A DNA stretch of 64,000 bases from Catenulispora pinistramenti (lineage in GTDB: Bacteria > Actinomycetota > Actinomycetes > Streptomycetales > Catenulisporaceae), in contig NZ_JAAFYZ010000004.1 of NCBI RefSeq assembly GCF_018274385.1, positions 60,732 through 124,731 on the forward strand. The letters are read 5' to 3'. Below, piece after piece: positions 11,237 through 20,515 of this stretch. Position numbers and translations under genes: made by a program. The stretch's first letter is position 1; the number at the start of each line of letters is the position of its first letter. The notes under the pieces are model-generated. The model saw only the letters and a list, made by a program, of their open reading frames with translations. It did not search any database and was not told where the DNA came from.

Positions 11237-11836
11237 ATGAACAACGTTCCCGAAACCCGCGACCAGCTTTGGCTCGTGGTCGGACTGGGCAACCCCGGCC
11301 CCGGGTACGCCGGCAACCGGCACAACGCCGGGTTCATGGTCGCGGACCTGTCGGCCGCGCGGATCGGCGGCAAGTTCAAGTCGCACAAGGCCCGGGCGGA
11401 CGTCGTCGAGGGCCGGCTGGGCATCGGCGGGCCGCGGGTGGTGCTGGCCAAGCCGAAGACGTTCATGAACCTGTCCGGCGGCCCGGTGAAGGCGCTGAGG
11501 GACTTCTACAAGATCGAGCCGGCGCAGATTATCGTCGTGCACGACGAACTCGACATCGACTACGGCGTCCTGCGCCTCAAACTCGGCGGGGGCGACAACG
11601 GCCACAACGGGCTGCGCTCCATCTCCTCGGCCCTGGGGACCAAGGACTACCACCGGGTCCGCTTCGGCGTGGGACGGCCGCCGGGCCGCCAGGACCCCGC
11701 CGACTTCGTGCTGAAGGACTTCTCCACCGTGGAGAAGAAGGAACTGGACTACCACGTGGACCGGGCGGCCGACGCGGTCGAGGACCTGATCCGGCGCGGC
11801 CTGGTCGACGCGCAGAACATCTACCACGCGGCCTGA
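11237..11836 (+). CDS. pth: Peptidyl-tRNA hydrolase
   Basis: Releases tRNA from peptidyl-tRNAs dropped by ribosomes. The 199-residue protein shows the Pth signatures [21 protein letters not shown] (with the catalytic His in NRHNAGF), [20 protein letters not shown] and [12 protein letters not shown]. The ATG at 11237 gives the family N terminus; the longer frame would cross the preceding hairpin. It is the last gene of the conserved core block, with over 2 kb of non-coding sequence after it. Confidence 0.96.
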   Translation: MNNVPETRDQLWLVVGLGNPGPGYAGNRHNAGFMVADLSAARIGGKFKSHKARADVVEGRLGIGGPRVVLAKPKTFMNLSGGPVKALRDFYKIEPAQIIVVHDELDIDYGVLRLKLGGGDNGHNGLRSISSALGTKDYHRVRFGVGRPPGRQDPADFVLKDFSTVEKKELDYHVDRAADAVEDLIRRGLVDAQNIYHAA

Positions 11837-12130
11837 GAGGGCGGATTGTGACAATCGCGGCGCGAAACGGCCTATGAGCGGCGCCTGGCGTCGCCAGACG
11901 GCCCTTGCAGCCAACCAGGATGCGGCAGGCCGTCTGTCTCGTGCCGTCTCAGGCAACGTCTGCCCTGGTGATGACTTGGCGTGGGCGGAGGTTGTCGGTG
12001 TGGCGGTTTCGCTAGATTGCTGGCGGGATGAGGTAGTGCGGTAGAGGGCCGGTTTGGGGTGTTCGGTTTCGGATCTTCTTTTTTGAGGGGATTCTGCGGG
12101 GCGAGTTGCTGTTTGGTTGTGGGTTTTAAA
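11837..12130. other. Non-coding stretch between pth and the repeat island
   Basis: No supported gene. A minus-strand open frame here begins MTEGRK only because it reads out of the left arm of the adjacent repeat. A small GATTGT-G-ACAATC hairpin lies just after pth. Confidence 0.6.
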
Positions 12131-12472
12131 TGCTTTTTACGGCCTTCGGTCATAGTTGTGCCGGTTCGGGGTTCGGGGTGGTGGGTGTGTTTGTCGGCTG
12201 CCGGTTCCGGTGTTCACAACCCCGCCGCACCTCAGGCCTCTTCAACACCGGCAAGTCAGAGCAAGGGCAAGGCCAGATCAAGAGCAAGATCAACAGCACA
12301 GGCCAGATCAAGATCAAGAGCCACAGGCAAGATCAAGAGCTGAAGGTCAAGGTCAAGGGCTGTGGTGAAGGGCCGGGCCTCCGGCGGGCCTCGGCAACCT
12401 CAGGGAAACTAGCGCGGTTCCCTCGGGTGGCTGGGCCAGGGCTCAGCGGCGGCGGTTTGTGAGGTGGTGCGG

Positions 12473-12543
12473 TCCGCTCCCCTCGGTCGCGTCGTCAGCC
12501 CGATGGGTACAGCACCGGTGTCCGGGGGTCAAGTCCGCGCGGC
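12473..12543 (+). repeat. Island module copy A
   Basis: About 70 bp running from CCCCTCGGTCGCGTCG through TACAG and CCGGTG to CCGGGGGTCAAGT-CGCG. The same module occurs four times in the island in alternating orientation; this copy is plus. Confidence 0.8.
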
Positions 12544-12576
12544 TGCGGTTGGGCGTGTGAGCTGCGGTTTGTGATA

Positions 12577-12645
12577 GCGCGAACTTGACCCCCGGCCACC
12601 GGCACTGTAGGCGAAGCCCTGCCGACGCGACCGAGGGGAACGAAC
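12577..12645 (-). repeat. Island module copy B
   Basis: Inverted copy of the same module, reading from GCGCGAACTTGACCCCCGG to CGACCGAGGGGAACG. With copy A it forms a small palindrome inside the left arm. Confidence 0.8.
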
Positions 12646-12804
12646 CGAAAACCAGCCGGAAGAATGGCAAAGCCCAGTGGTTCGCTACCGGCGGCCAGGC
12701 GGATTCGGCAGCCGGTCGGGGTGCTGGCAGCGCGACAGTCGCAGGGTGCTCATTCCGAGCTGGCGGGTGCGGCCGCAGGTGTGGGCGCGGGCTCATCTGG
12801 CTGC

Positions 12805-12932
12805 CAAGATCGCTGCCGCCGGATGACAGACAGGCCTGACCACCAAGATGGCCGCCGCCGGATGACAGACGGACCCCACCACCAAGATGGCTGCCGCCGG
12901 ATGACAGATTGGTCTAGCCGCCAAGGCATGCC
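12805..12932 (+). repeat. 39-bp tandem repeats at the island centre
   Basis: Units start with CAAGAT at 12805, 12844 and 12883, an exact 39-bp period, with a partial fourth beginning CAAGGC at 12922. The shared core is GCCGCCGGATGACAGA; the last third of each unit varies. There are no unique spacers, so it is not a CRISPR array. Confidence 0.88.
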
Positions 12933-13060
12933 GCCTACCGCACCCGGGCGTGTTCTCGACCAGCTGACCACCGGCCCGCCGCCACATCCTCACCGGCAGC
13001 GGCATCAACCAACCGGTGTCCTCGTTCCCTGCGTTTTGTATTTCTCCGGCTGGTTTTCGG

Positions 13061-13129
13061 TTCGTTCCCCTCGGTCGCGTCGGCAGGGCTTCGCCTACAG
13101 TGCCGGTGGCCGGGGGTCAAGTTCGCGCC
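13061..13129 (+). repeat. Island module copy C
   Basis: Plus-oriented copy with the TCGGCAGGGCTTCGCCTACAG variant. It is nearly identical to the reverse complement of copy B, as expected from the inverted arms. Confidence 0.8.
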
Positions 13130-13162
13130 ATACGAAACCGCCGCCCACCTGCATGTCCGCCG

Positions 13163-13231
13163 CGCGCGGACTTTACCCCCGGACACCGGTGCTGTACCCC
13201 CCGGGCTGACGACGCGACCGTGGGGAACGGA
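13163..13231 (-). repeat. Island module copy D
   Basis: Minus-oriented copy, the mate of copy A. It has a GACTTTACCCCC variant where copy A's complement reads GACTTGACCCCC. Confidence 0.78.
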
Positions 13232-13531
13232 CCGCACCACCTCACAAACCGCAGCCGCTGAGACTCACCCGGCCACCCGAGGGAACCGCGCTAGTTTCCC
13301 TGAGGTTGCCGAGGCCCGCCGGAGGCCCGGCCCTTCATCACAGCCCTTGACCTTGACCTTAGCTTGTGGCTCTTGCTGTTGATCTTGCCCTTGCTCGGAC
13401 TTGCTGGAGTTGAAGAGGCCTGAGGTGCGGCGGGGTTGTGAACGCGCGAACCGGCAGCCGACAAGCACACCCGCCGCCTCGAACCCCGAACCGGCACAAC
13501 TATGACCGAAGGCCGTAAAAATCGCCTTTCA

Positions 13532-13921
13532 ACCCACATCCCAATCGCAACCTGGCCTGCAAACTCCACCCTCCTGAAACTCCACCCCAACGGACCCGAA
13601 CCCCGAAGAGCCCTCGTGGCGTGCCTCATGCCCGCCCGTGCCCCACGCCCACCATTAGCACCAGAATCCCGCAGCGTTGCCTCAGCCCAGGGGCATGCGC
13701 ACCTTCAACCAGTGTTCAACGAGCGCTTGTCCATTGCGCTGTTCGCAGCCGCCGCTGGTGGCTTGATCCCCTGCTGCACGGCGCCAGCGAGCTCTCTGCG
13801 TCGGCGTAGCCTTTTCCTGGCTGCTATTGCCAAGGTGGGGCGTGGCTCGGCATGGGTAATCTCCATCAGAGGTCTGATTCGTGATGGGGTGTGGGCTCCT
13901 GTCGGGAAAGTGGGGACACTG
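13532..13921. other. Upstream region of the NB-ARC gene, no gene seen
   Basis: An open frame continues upstream of the NB-ARC gene to 13502, but it begins inside the repeat arm and shows no family similarity before the ATG at 13922. I read it as non-coding leader and promoter sequence; no clear promoter boxes were found. Confidence 0.5.
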
Positions 13922-16315
13922 ATGGGACCGGTCGATCCGCTGGGTGTCTCGAAGGGCGACGTGTCGTCCGAGCTGTCGGGCAGTGCGAAGGACGTCGTCC
14001 AGGCTCGGGATGTGTCCGGCGGGATCCATTTTCATACGGACTCCACCTCGGCAGCGGTGCCGCATCTGCTCCGCGCGGATGTGACCGGATTCGTCGGCCG
14101 CGAGGCGGAACTGGCGGCGCTGGCTGTCGCCGCCGAGAAGCGTTCCGGGCTGCGGCTGGTGGTAGTGGCCGGTACTGCCGGGGCCGGGAAGACGTCGTTG
14201 GCTTTACGATTCGCCCACCGGGTGCGCCCGTCGTTTTCGGGTGGGGATCTCTTTGTGGATCTGCGTGGCTATGACCCCGGCCCGCCGGTGGCTCCCACCA
14301 CGGCGCTGGCGTTGTTTCTGCGCGCTTTGGGAGTAGCGGCCGGCGACCTTCCCGCCGACCTGGAAGGCCGTGCCGGGCTGTACCGGTCGTTGCTGGCCGG
14401 CCGATCGGTGTTGGTGGTGTTGGACAATGCCGCCACGGTCGGGCAGGTACGTCCGTTGCTGCCGGGGGATGGCGGGGCTCTGGTCGTGGTGACCAGTCGC
14501 AGCCGCCTGTCCGGGCTCACCGCCCGGGACGGAGCCCGCCGGATAGGGGTGGGCGTACTGGACCAGGCTGCGGCGGTGGACTTGATCCAAGCCGTGACGG
14601 ACGGGGAGCGGGTCGGTGACGACCCGGAACAGGTGGCCGAGTTGGCCGCGCTGTGTGCTCGGTTGCCGCTTGCCCTGCGCATCGCCGCGGAGCGCGCGGC
14701 GGCGCGCCCCTTCATGCCGCTGCCGGACCTGATCGCGCAGCTTCGCTCGGGGTCGGGACTGTGGGAGGCGCTGTCGTCCGACGACGACGAGCAAGAGGCC
14801 GATGCGGTGCGCACCGTGTTCGCCTGGTCCTACCGGGCTCTGCCGCCGATCGCAGCCCGGGCCTTCCGGCTGCTGGGACTGCATCCGGGGCCTGAGTTCG
14901 GCGCGAGGGCGGCCGCGGCGCTTCTCGGGGTCTCGCAGGTGAAGGCCCGCACCATGCTGGACGTGCTTGCCGGTGCGCATCTGCTGGAGCAGACCGGCCC
15001 GGCCCGATTCCAGTACCACGACCTATTGAGGGCCTTCGCTGCCGATACCGCTGCGGCCGACGAGCCGGAACATGAGCGGCGCGAAGCCTTCCAGCGGATC
15101 GCGGACTGGTATCTGCACAGCGCGCGTGCCGCCGCCCTGTTCGCCGACAACCTTTCGGCCGGCGCGGCAGCGGAGCCGCCCGTACCCGGCGTCGAACCGG
15201 AGGACTTCACCGACTACCAGGGTGTCGCGGACTGGTACGCCGCCGAGCGGCACAACCTGCAAGCCATGATCCGGGCTCTGGAACAGGCTGGCGACGGTGA
15301 AGCCGTCTTCCAGTTGGCGATGACTGTTCGGCCGCTGATCTTCACGCACGGATCCGCCGACGACCGCTTGCCGACCGCGCAGGCCGCCTTGCGCGGCGCC
15401 GTCGCCGCCGACGATCTCGGGGCCCAAGCCCGCGCCTTTCGCGCTCTGGCCAGCACCGAGCGCCTTGGCGGCGACCTGCCCGCGGCCCTGGAGTACGCAC
15501 GGAGCGCGCTCGACGCCTTTGAGACCCTGAACGACCCCGCCGGGGCAGCCGAGGCGGCCAACGCCCTGGCCCTGGTACTCATCGCTCAGCGCGACCTGGA
15601 ACAGGCTCAGCGAGTACTCACTGTGGGCACCGAGCGGGCCGATGCCGACGGGCAACAGCGCTGGGCGGCGCTCCTGAGAACCAATAGCGCGGGCGTGCTG
15701 GAGGCACAGGGAGACTTCGCCGCCGCTGTTGAAGTCGGCGAGCGGTGCGTAGCCGGGCTCGCTGAGGCCGGCTATCAGGGCCCGATGCTTCTGGAAGCGC
15801 ACAGCACAGTCGTCCGGGCCTGTATCGAGCTCCAACAATGGGACCAGGCCCGGCAGCACCTGGACGCCGCCGAACGCCACGCCTCCACCGGAGCCGATCC
15901 CTCGGTACAGGCGACGCTGCTCACCGACCGCGCCGAACTGCTCATAGCCCTGGGACACCCCGCCGAAGCCCAGGAGGCGGCGTGGCAGGCCGAGAACCTG
16001 GCCCGGGCACTGGGCGAGCGCGGGCAGCAGGCCCGCATACTGACCGCCGCCGGACGTGCCCTGCGCCTTCTAGGGCGGGCTGAGGAGGCGGCAGGCTTGC
16101 ACCGTCGCGCCGTCCAGTTGCGTCGTGTCCTGCCCGACCGGTTCAAGACGGCTGAAGCCCTTGGCCGTCTGGCCGAGGCCTTGGCCGACATCGGCGAGCC
16201 ATCCGAGGCGAGCGCTGTCCGTGGTGAGGCGGTCGGCCTGCTTGACGGGTACCGGGATCGGCGCGCGACGGACTTGCGGGCCCGCCTTGCAGATGTCGAG
16301 GCGCCAGAGGCTTAG
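13922..16315 (+). CDS. NB-ARC ATPase with TPR repeats (STAND protein)
   Basis: A 797-residue signal-transduction ATPase. It starts with the short ELSGSAKDVVQARDVSGGIHFH segment usual before actinomycete NB-ARC domains. The P-loop GTAGAGKTSLALR follows, then Walker B LVVLDNA, the TSRSRLSGL sensor region, and LPLALRIAAERAA of the GLPL type. The C-terminal half is made of TPR-like helical repeats rich in Ala, Leu and Glu. There is no recognisable DNA-binding or effector domain, so it probably acts through partners. The ATG at 13922 has GGGGA 7 nt upstream. Its last 4 bases overlap those of the convergent SARP gene, and both share the NB-ARC/TPR architecture. Confidence 0.88.
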   Translation: MGPVDPLGVSKGDVSSELSGSAKDVVQARDVSGGIHFHTDSTSAAVPHLLRADVTGFVGREAELAALAVAAEKRSGLRLVVVAGTAGAGKTSLALRFAHRVRPSFSGGDLFVDLRGYDPGPPVAPTTALALFLRALGVAAGDLPADLEGRAGLYRSLLAGRSVLVVLDNAATVGQVRPLLPGDGGALVVVTSRSRLSGLTARDGARRIGVGVLDQAAAVDLIQAVTDGERVGDDPEQVAELAALCARLPLALRIAAERAAARPFMPLPDLIAQLRSGSGLWEALSSDDDEQEADAVRTVFAWSYRALPPIAARAFRLLGLHPGPEFGARAAAALLGVSQVKARTMLDVLAGAHLLEQTGPARFQYHDLLRAFAADTAAADEPEHERREAFQRIADWYLHSARAAALFADNLSAGAAAEPPVPGVEPEDFTDYQGVADWYAAERHNLQAMIRALEQAGDGEAVFQLAMTVRPLIFTHGSADDRLPTAQAALRGAVAADDLGAQARAFRALASTERLGGDLPAALEYARSALDAFETLNDPAGAAEAANALALVLIAQRDLEQAQRVLTVGTERADADGQQRWAALLRTNSAGVLEAQGDFAAAVEVGERCVAGLAEAGYQGPMLLEAHSTVVRACIELQQWDQARQHLDAAERHASTGADPSVQATLLTDRAELLIALGHPAEAQEAAWQAENLARALGERGQQARILTAAGRALRLLGRAEEAAGLHRRAVQLRRVLPDRFKTAEALGRLAEALADIGEPSEASAVRGEAVGLLDGYRDRRATDLRARLADVEAPEA

Positions 16316-19300
16316 CTGAGTTGTTCTTCTGTCGCCAGGGCAGCCTGCTGATGTTCGCGTGAGAGCGCATCATCACCGGTAGTGGCGAACACTTCGCTGA
16401 GGGCCCGATGGGCTTCGGACTGTTCCATGAGCGCGGCGGCTTGTTCTGCCAAAGCCAGTGCGTTGCGATAGGCGTCGATGGCGCGAAGGGTATCGCCGCT
16501 GGCCCGGTAGACGTGTCCTTCGGCCAGTTGGATCTGTGCCTGTTGCCGCTGATCGCGAGCGTGTTCGGCCAGCGCCGCGGCCTCTCGGAGCTCTGCGAGG
16601 GCGGTGGTGTGGTCGTTCAGGCGGGTGTGGGCGGTGGCCATCAGGATGAGGCTGTCGATCTCGCTGCGATGGTCTCCGATGGCCCGGAACGCGTGAAGGG
16701 CCTGTTCGAAAGACGCCAGTGCCTGGCGGAAGTTGCCGGCGTGTTCGTATATCGCGCCGAAGTTGTTGCCCAGCACCGCTGTGACAAGTGGGTCGCCGAG
16801 GCTTTCGGACAGGACGCGCGCCTCATGGAAGTAAGCCAGGGCTCGAGTCTGGTGGCCGACTGTGCGATGCAGTTCGCCGAGATTGATCAGTGCGTCGCAG
16901 ATCGCGCGCAGATCGTTCTCGCGGCGCGCGAGATCCAGAGCGTGATTGCTCAGGGCGAAGGCTTGCTCGTGGTGTCCTTGGAAGAAGGTCGCGACGGCGC
17001 ACAGGTTCTCCGCCGCGGCCACTCGGTTGTTGTCGCCGAGTGCCCCGTACAAGGCTGCGGCGGCGCGGTAGGCGGCGACGGCCTCGTCGTGGCGTCCGGC
17101 GACGTAGTGGACGCGGCCGATCTGGAAGTGCGCGTCGGCCTGGCCGTAGCGATCGTCGTCGGCGGTCCACACGGTCAGCGCGGCTTGGGCCGATTCCAGG
17201 GCCTTGCCGAGGTCGTCGGTCCTGATGTAGACGGCGGCCTGGTCGGTGAGGAGCCTGGCCGCCACGGCGCCTGATTCCGTGCCGGAACTCAGGTGCGCGG
17301 CGAGGGTCTGCTCGATGTACTCCAGTGCCTCGTGCGAGCGTCCCCGGTGGTCGAGGTGTTCGATGAGTACGTGCGGCAGCAGGCCTGTGAGGGTGCCGTG
17401 CCCCTGTTGCACCGTCCACGCGGTGAGGGCGGCCAGGTTGAGATGCTCCTGGTCGAGCCAGGCGCGAGCCTGTTCGGGGGTGTCGAGGAAGACGCCGTCC
17501 TGCGTGGTCGAGGCTGCGGGGTAGTGCAGCGCCCATCGGCGGGGGTTCTGGGCATGGTCGGCGCGGGCCGCGGCGGCGCGGTAGAAGGCGATGGCCCGTT
17601 CCACACCGTGCTGGTTGTCCGGTATCTGATGCTGTTCGACGGACTGCGCCAGAATGTACTGGCGAAGCAGGTCGTGGAGCCGATAGCGGTGTGGCCCGGC
17701 GTGGTCCAGGAGCCGGTGGTCGACGAGGGCGTCGAGTCTCGCGTCGGTGTCGGCCAGAGCGCCTTGGGACATCGCGGCGGCGGCGGGCAGCCCGATGTCT
17801 GCTCCCGGGTGGGCCGCGACGTAGCGCAGCAAGTCGCGCAGCGTGCCGTCCAGCGCCCGGTACGACATCGCGAAGGCGGTGTGGATCGGCCCGGTCAGCG
17901 GGTCGTCGGCCAGGGCCCGCGACATCATCGAGAAGCGGTCCACCAGGTCGCCGACAGTCCAGACCGCACGGCCGCGTAGGTGGCCGGCGGCCAGCGTGAT
18001 CGCCAGTGCCAGACCGCCGAAGCACCGGGTGAAGCGGTCGAGGTCGCCGTCGCCGGACAGATCCCGCTCGGTGATGTGGGCCAGGAGCGCGATGGCCGCG
18101 GCGTCCGAAAGCGGCGCCACCGTGAGATGGCGCAGGTCGGGCGGTCCGACCAGGCGGCGCCGGGACGTGATCAGGACGATGGTGCCGGGCGTGGCCGGGA
18201 GCAGCGGTTCGATCTGGGCGAAGTCCTGGACGTCGTCGAGGACCAGGAGCAGACGCTTGCCGCTGGTGCGCCGGCGCCACAAGGCGGCCAGAGACGCGAG
18301 CGTGTCGGCGCGTCCCAACTCGCGAAATGGAGTTCCGACCGCGTCGAGTAGCTGAGTCAGGGCTTCGCGGGGGTCCAGCGGCGGCAGGTGTTCGTCGTGT
18401 GTTCGTAGGTTGATTTGCAGCGCTCCGTCGGGGCAGCGCTTGCGCAACAGGTGAGCCGCGCGCAATGCCAGAGCGCTCTTTCCGATTCCCCCGAGCCCGT
18501 CGACGGAATACGTCACCCTTCGCGCGCCGGAGAGCAGGTCGGCGTCGACGGTTTCGATGAGGGCTGAGATATCGGCGTCCCGTCCGGCTATGAAGGTGGG
18601 ATCGGTATCCAGGGTGTTGATCTCATCCGGCGTTTGTCGGCGGTCGACGGCCGGCTGCGTCTTGGCCGAGCCGTTGAGCAACCGTTGGTGGACCATCCGG
18701 AGTTCCGGCCCGGGCTCGGTCCCGGTCAGCTTGTGCAGCTGATCACGGAAATCGCGGTAGACGCGCAGCGCGTCCGTGGTGCGGCCGTCGCGGCCCAGCG
18801 TCGTCATCAGCAACCCGGCCACCCGCTCGTCGGTGCGGTTGGTCGCCGCCAACTCGCTCAGCTCCACCACCGCCTCGGCGGGGCTCGCACCGGAACGCAG
18901 GTCCAGCTCGATACGGCGCAGGATGGCGGCGCGGCGCTTGTCGGTCAGGATCCGCTGCACAGCCGTGGCCCAGGACCCGGTCAACCCGGCCAGCGGCTCA
19001 CCGATCCACAGCGCCTCAGCCTGTCGGAACAGCCTTCGGGCCGCGGAGGGGTCGGCCTCGGCACGGGCTTGAGCCTGCGACACCAGCCGGTCGAAACAGT
19101 GCACGTCGACTCGGTCGAGGGAGACGTTCATCCGGTATCCGGCCGGACCGCTCGCGATGAGCTCGCCCGATTCGCCCGCATTGCGCAGCCGCCTTCGCAG
19201 GCGTGAAATATACGACTGGAGGGTGCCTCGGAAGCCGTCCGGAGGATCGTCGTCCCAAACCCGATCGGCGAGCGCACGCGCAGACACCGCCCGGCCGCGC

Positions 19301-19401
19301 TCGATCAGCAAAGCTGCGAGCACCAGCTGCTCTTTAGGGGAACCAGCTGGCTGGAAACGTTCTCGTACGCGCAGGCCGATCGGACCCAGAACGGTGAACA
19401 C
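16312..19401 (-). CDS. SARP-type regulator: BTAD + NB-ARC + TPR (AfsR-like)
   Basis: A 1029-residue transcriptional activator of the Streptomyces antibiotic regulatory protein type. Order: OmpR-like winged helix (FTVLGPIGLRVRERF to GPAGYRM), a bacterial transcriptional activation domain ending at TGTEPGPELRMVHQRLL, NB-ARC with P-loop SVDGLGGIGKSALALR and Walker B LLLVLDDVQ, then a long TPR tail. AfsR-type proteins bind direct heptamer repeats near the -35 box of target promoters. Start is GTG at 19401 with AAGGGGG upstream. No biosynthetic cluster is present, so the targets lie outside the window or among nearby small genes. It converges with another NB-ARC/TPR gene. Confidence 0.92.
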   Translation of the reverse strand: MFTVLGPIGLRVRERFQPAGSPKEQLVLAALLIERGRAVSARALADRVWDDDPPDGFRGTLQSYISRLRRRLRNAGESGELIASGPAGYRMNVSLDRVDVHCFDRLVSQAQARAEADPSAARRLFRQAEALWIGEPLAGLTGSWATAVQRILTDKRRAAILRRIELDLRSGASPAEAVVELSELAATNRTDERVAGLLMTTLGRDGRTTDALRVYRDFRDQLHKLTGTEPGPELRMVHQRLLNGSAKTQPAVDRRQTPDEINTLDTDPTFIAGRDADISALIETVDADLLSGARRVTYSVDGLGGIGKSALALRAAHLLRKRCPDGALQINLRTHDEHLPPLDPREALTQLLDAVGTPFRELGRADTLASLAALWRRRTSGKRLLLVLDDVQDFAQIEPLLPATPGTIVLITSRRRLVGPPDLRHLTVAPLSDAAAIALLAHITERDLSGDGDLDRFTRCFGGLALAITLAAGHLRGRAVWTVGDLVDRFSMMSRALADDPLTGPIHTAFAMSYRALDGTLRDLLRYVAAHPGADIGLPAAAAMSQGALADTDARLDALVDHRLLDHAGPHRYRLHDLLRQYILAQSVEQHQIPDNQHGVERAIAFYRAAAARADHAQNPRRWALHYPAASTTQDGVFLDTPEQARAWLDQEHLNLAALTAWTVQQGHGTLTGLLPHVLIEHLDHRGRSHEALEYIEQTLAAHLSSGTESGAVAARLLTDQAAVYIRTDDLGKALESAQAALTVWTADDDRYGQADAHFQIGRVHYVAGRHDEAVAAYRAAAALYGALGDNNRVAAAENLCAVATFFQGHHEQAFALSNHALDLARRENDLRAICDALINLGELHRTVGHQTRALAYFHEARVLSESLGDPLVTAVLGNNFGAIYEHAGNFRQALASFEQALHAFRAIGDHRSEIDSLILMATAHTRLNDHTTALAELREAAALAEHARDQRQQAQIQLAEGHVYRASGDTLRAIDAYRNALALAEQAAALMEQSEAHRALSEVFATTGDDALSREHQQAALATEEQLS

Positions 19402-19563
19402 ACCAGGCGCCCCCTTGTGTGCTGCAGGACGTTGCTCTGCAACTGTGGCTGCATGGGGCTATATCAGACCCCAGAGATAATTTGCGGCAAACCGTCTTGC
19501 TTCGCAAGCGGGGTGGCTTGAAGCAGCGCCGGCCGGGGAGCCTGCGCCGAGCGCCGAGCGCTT

Positions 19564-20052
19564 CTAGAGCAGCGGCCTCAGTTCGACGCTGTAGTCGAGG
19601 CGGTCAGCCCAGACGATCAGCGCGATCAGCCGCGGCATCTGCTCGCCGTCCTCCCAGCGCTGCAACGTCGATCTGGTGACCCCGACGATCAGGCCGAGGT
19701 CGGTTTGGGAGATCTTGCGGACGCGGCGCCTGGCCTTCAAGAGCGGAGCCAGCAGGCGGTACTCCTGCATCTGCCAGATCGGGTGGTGCTCCACCTCGAC
19801 CGGGGGAGTCGTCGCGTCGGTGAGCCGGTCGGCGAGCGCGAGGCGGAACCCCAGCCGCTGGGCCCAGTCCAACGCGTGGGCGAGGCTGGGCGAGTCGTAG
19901 CGCCGTTCCCAGTCCCGCAACGATCTGCTCGTCACCCTGAGCGCTTCGCTGAGGGCTTCTTGCGACATCTTGGCCGCCAGCCTCGCGCTGAGGAGCTGTG
20001 CCTGGATCGCGTTCAACCGCCGTTGTGCCGCCGCGTTGACCCGCAAGCCCAT
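19564..20052 (-). CDS. Small regulator with two XRE-type helix-turn-helix domains
   Basis: A 162-residue protein built from two Cro/C1-like helix-turn-helix units. The first is at about residues 13-70 (AKMSQEALSEALRVTSRSLRDWERR), the second at about 98-160 (RKISQTDLGLIVGVTRSTLQRWEDG), joined by a short linker. Both show the Sx-x-L...S..T/S..RWE pattern. There is no ligand or peptidase domain, so it may bind as a pseudo-dimer to two half-sites. The start is ATG 20052. It is read in the same direction as the SARP gene but lies upstream of it with a 162-bp gap. Confidence 0.8.
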   Translation of the reverse strand: MGLRVNAAAQRRLNAIQAQLLSARLAAKMSQEALSEALRVTSRSLRDWERRYDSPSLAHALDWAQRLGFRLALADRLTDATTPPVEVEHHPIWQMQEYRLLAPLLKARRRVRKISQTDLGLIVGVTRSTLQRWEDGEQMPRLIALIVWADRLDYSVELRPLL

Positions 20053-20515
20053 CCGAAAACACCCCGCATGTCAGAACCGCCGACATGCCACGTGACCGGA
20101 GCAGCAGCCACGTCGCGTGGGTCGGCGCCCGCGGGTCACCTACCCGCGGAGCCACCGATGGAACCTAGCGGAGCCCTCGCGAACCGACAATGCGTTCGTG
20201 GTCAATCACACACGAATTCTGCGGCCGAACCCGCCATTTCGTTCGATGTCTGTGGACGCCGGCGCACGCGCCTGATCTGGGCGGATGTCTGTGTTCGGAT
20301 ACCGCTGGGGTGCTGCTCTGGCACCCTCTACCATGCATCAAATGATACCTGTGGTAAATGGATCTTCGTTGGAGCTAGTACTGTGCGATACGCGCGATCC
20401 AGGCCGGCTTGATAGCTGGTCCGGAGGTAAAGCACAGCATTAGACCGACAGGCTGCCTCTGCCTGCGATCGCGTGAGATGCCCCGGACTGCTCACGACCG
20501 TCGAAGAGGATCTTG
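20053..20515. other. Divergent intergenic region, relatively AT-rich
   Basis: 463 bp between the tandem-HTH gene and the small exported peptide gene. No supported coding sequence. The part around 20325-20365 is unusually AT-rich for this chromosome (CATCAAATGATACCTGTGG and nearby) and is the likeliest place for the divergent promoters. No perfect operator palindrome was found. Confidence 0.5.

Larger units (their letters stand above)
12131..13526. repeat. Nested inverted-repeat island, about 1.4 kb, non-coding
   Basis: Two diverged arms, left about 12131-12660 and right about 13040-13526, are inverted copies of each other and flank a unique centre. Landmark matches are the CGGCCTTCGGTCATAGTTGT edge near 12140 against its complement near 13500, and the CTCAGGGAAACTAGCGCGG stretch near 12400 against 13300. 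The arms look roughly 85-90% alike by eye. The left arm carries an extra run of CAAGATC-type repeats. No transposase or integrase lies nearby and there are no convincing genes inside. Confidence 0.85.

Noticed and set aside
12805..12932. CRISPR-like array
   Set aside because: The 39-bp units are directly adjacent with no unique spacers, and no cas genes lie in the window.
12131..13526. Insertion sequence or chromosome telomere
   Set aside because: No transposase, no target-site duplication seen, and the flanks are ordinary core genes, so a chromosome end is excluded. A transposase-less element remains possible.
13502..13921. N-terminal extension of the NB-ARC gene (MTEGRK...)
   Set aside because: It begins in the repeat arm; the same MTEGRK start appears from the opposite arm on the other strand near 12153, so it is a product of the inverted repeat, and similarity begins at 13922 with a ribosome site.
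16312..19401. Antibiotic gene cluster regulated by the SARP protein
   Set aside because: No polyketide, peptide or terpene synthase genes are present in the window; a SARP gene alone does not show a cluster.
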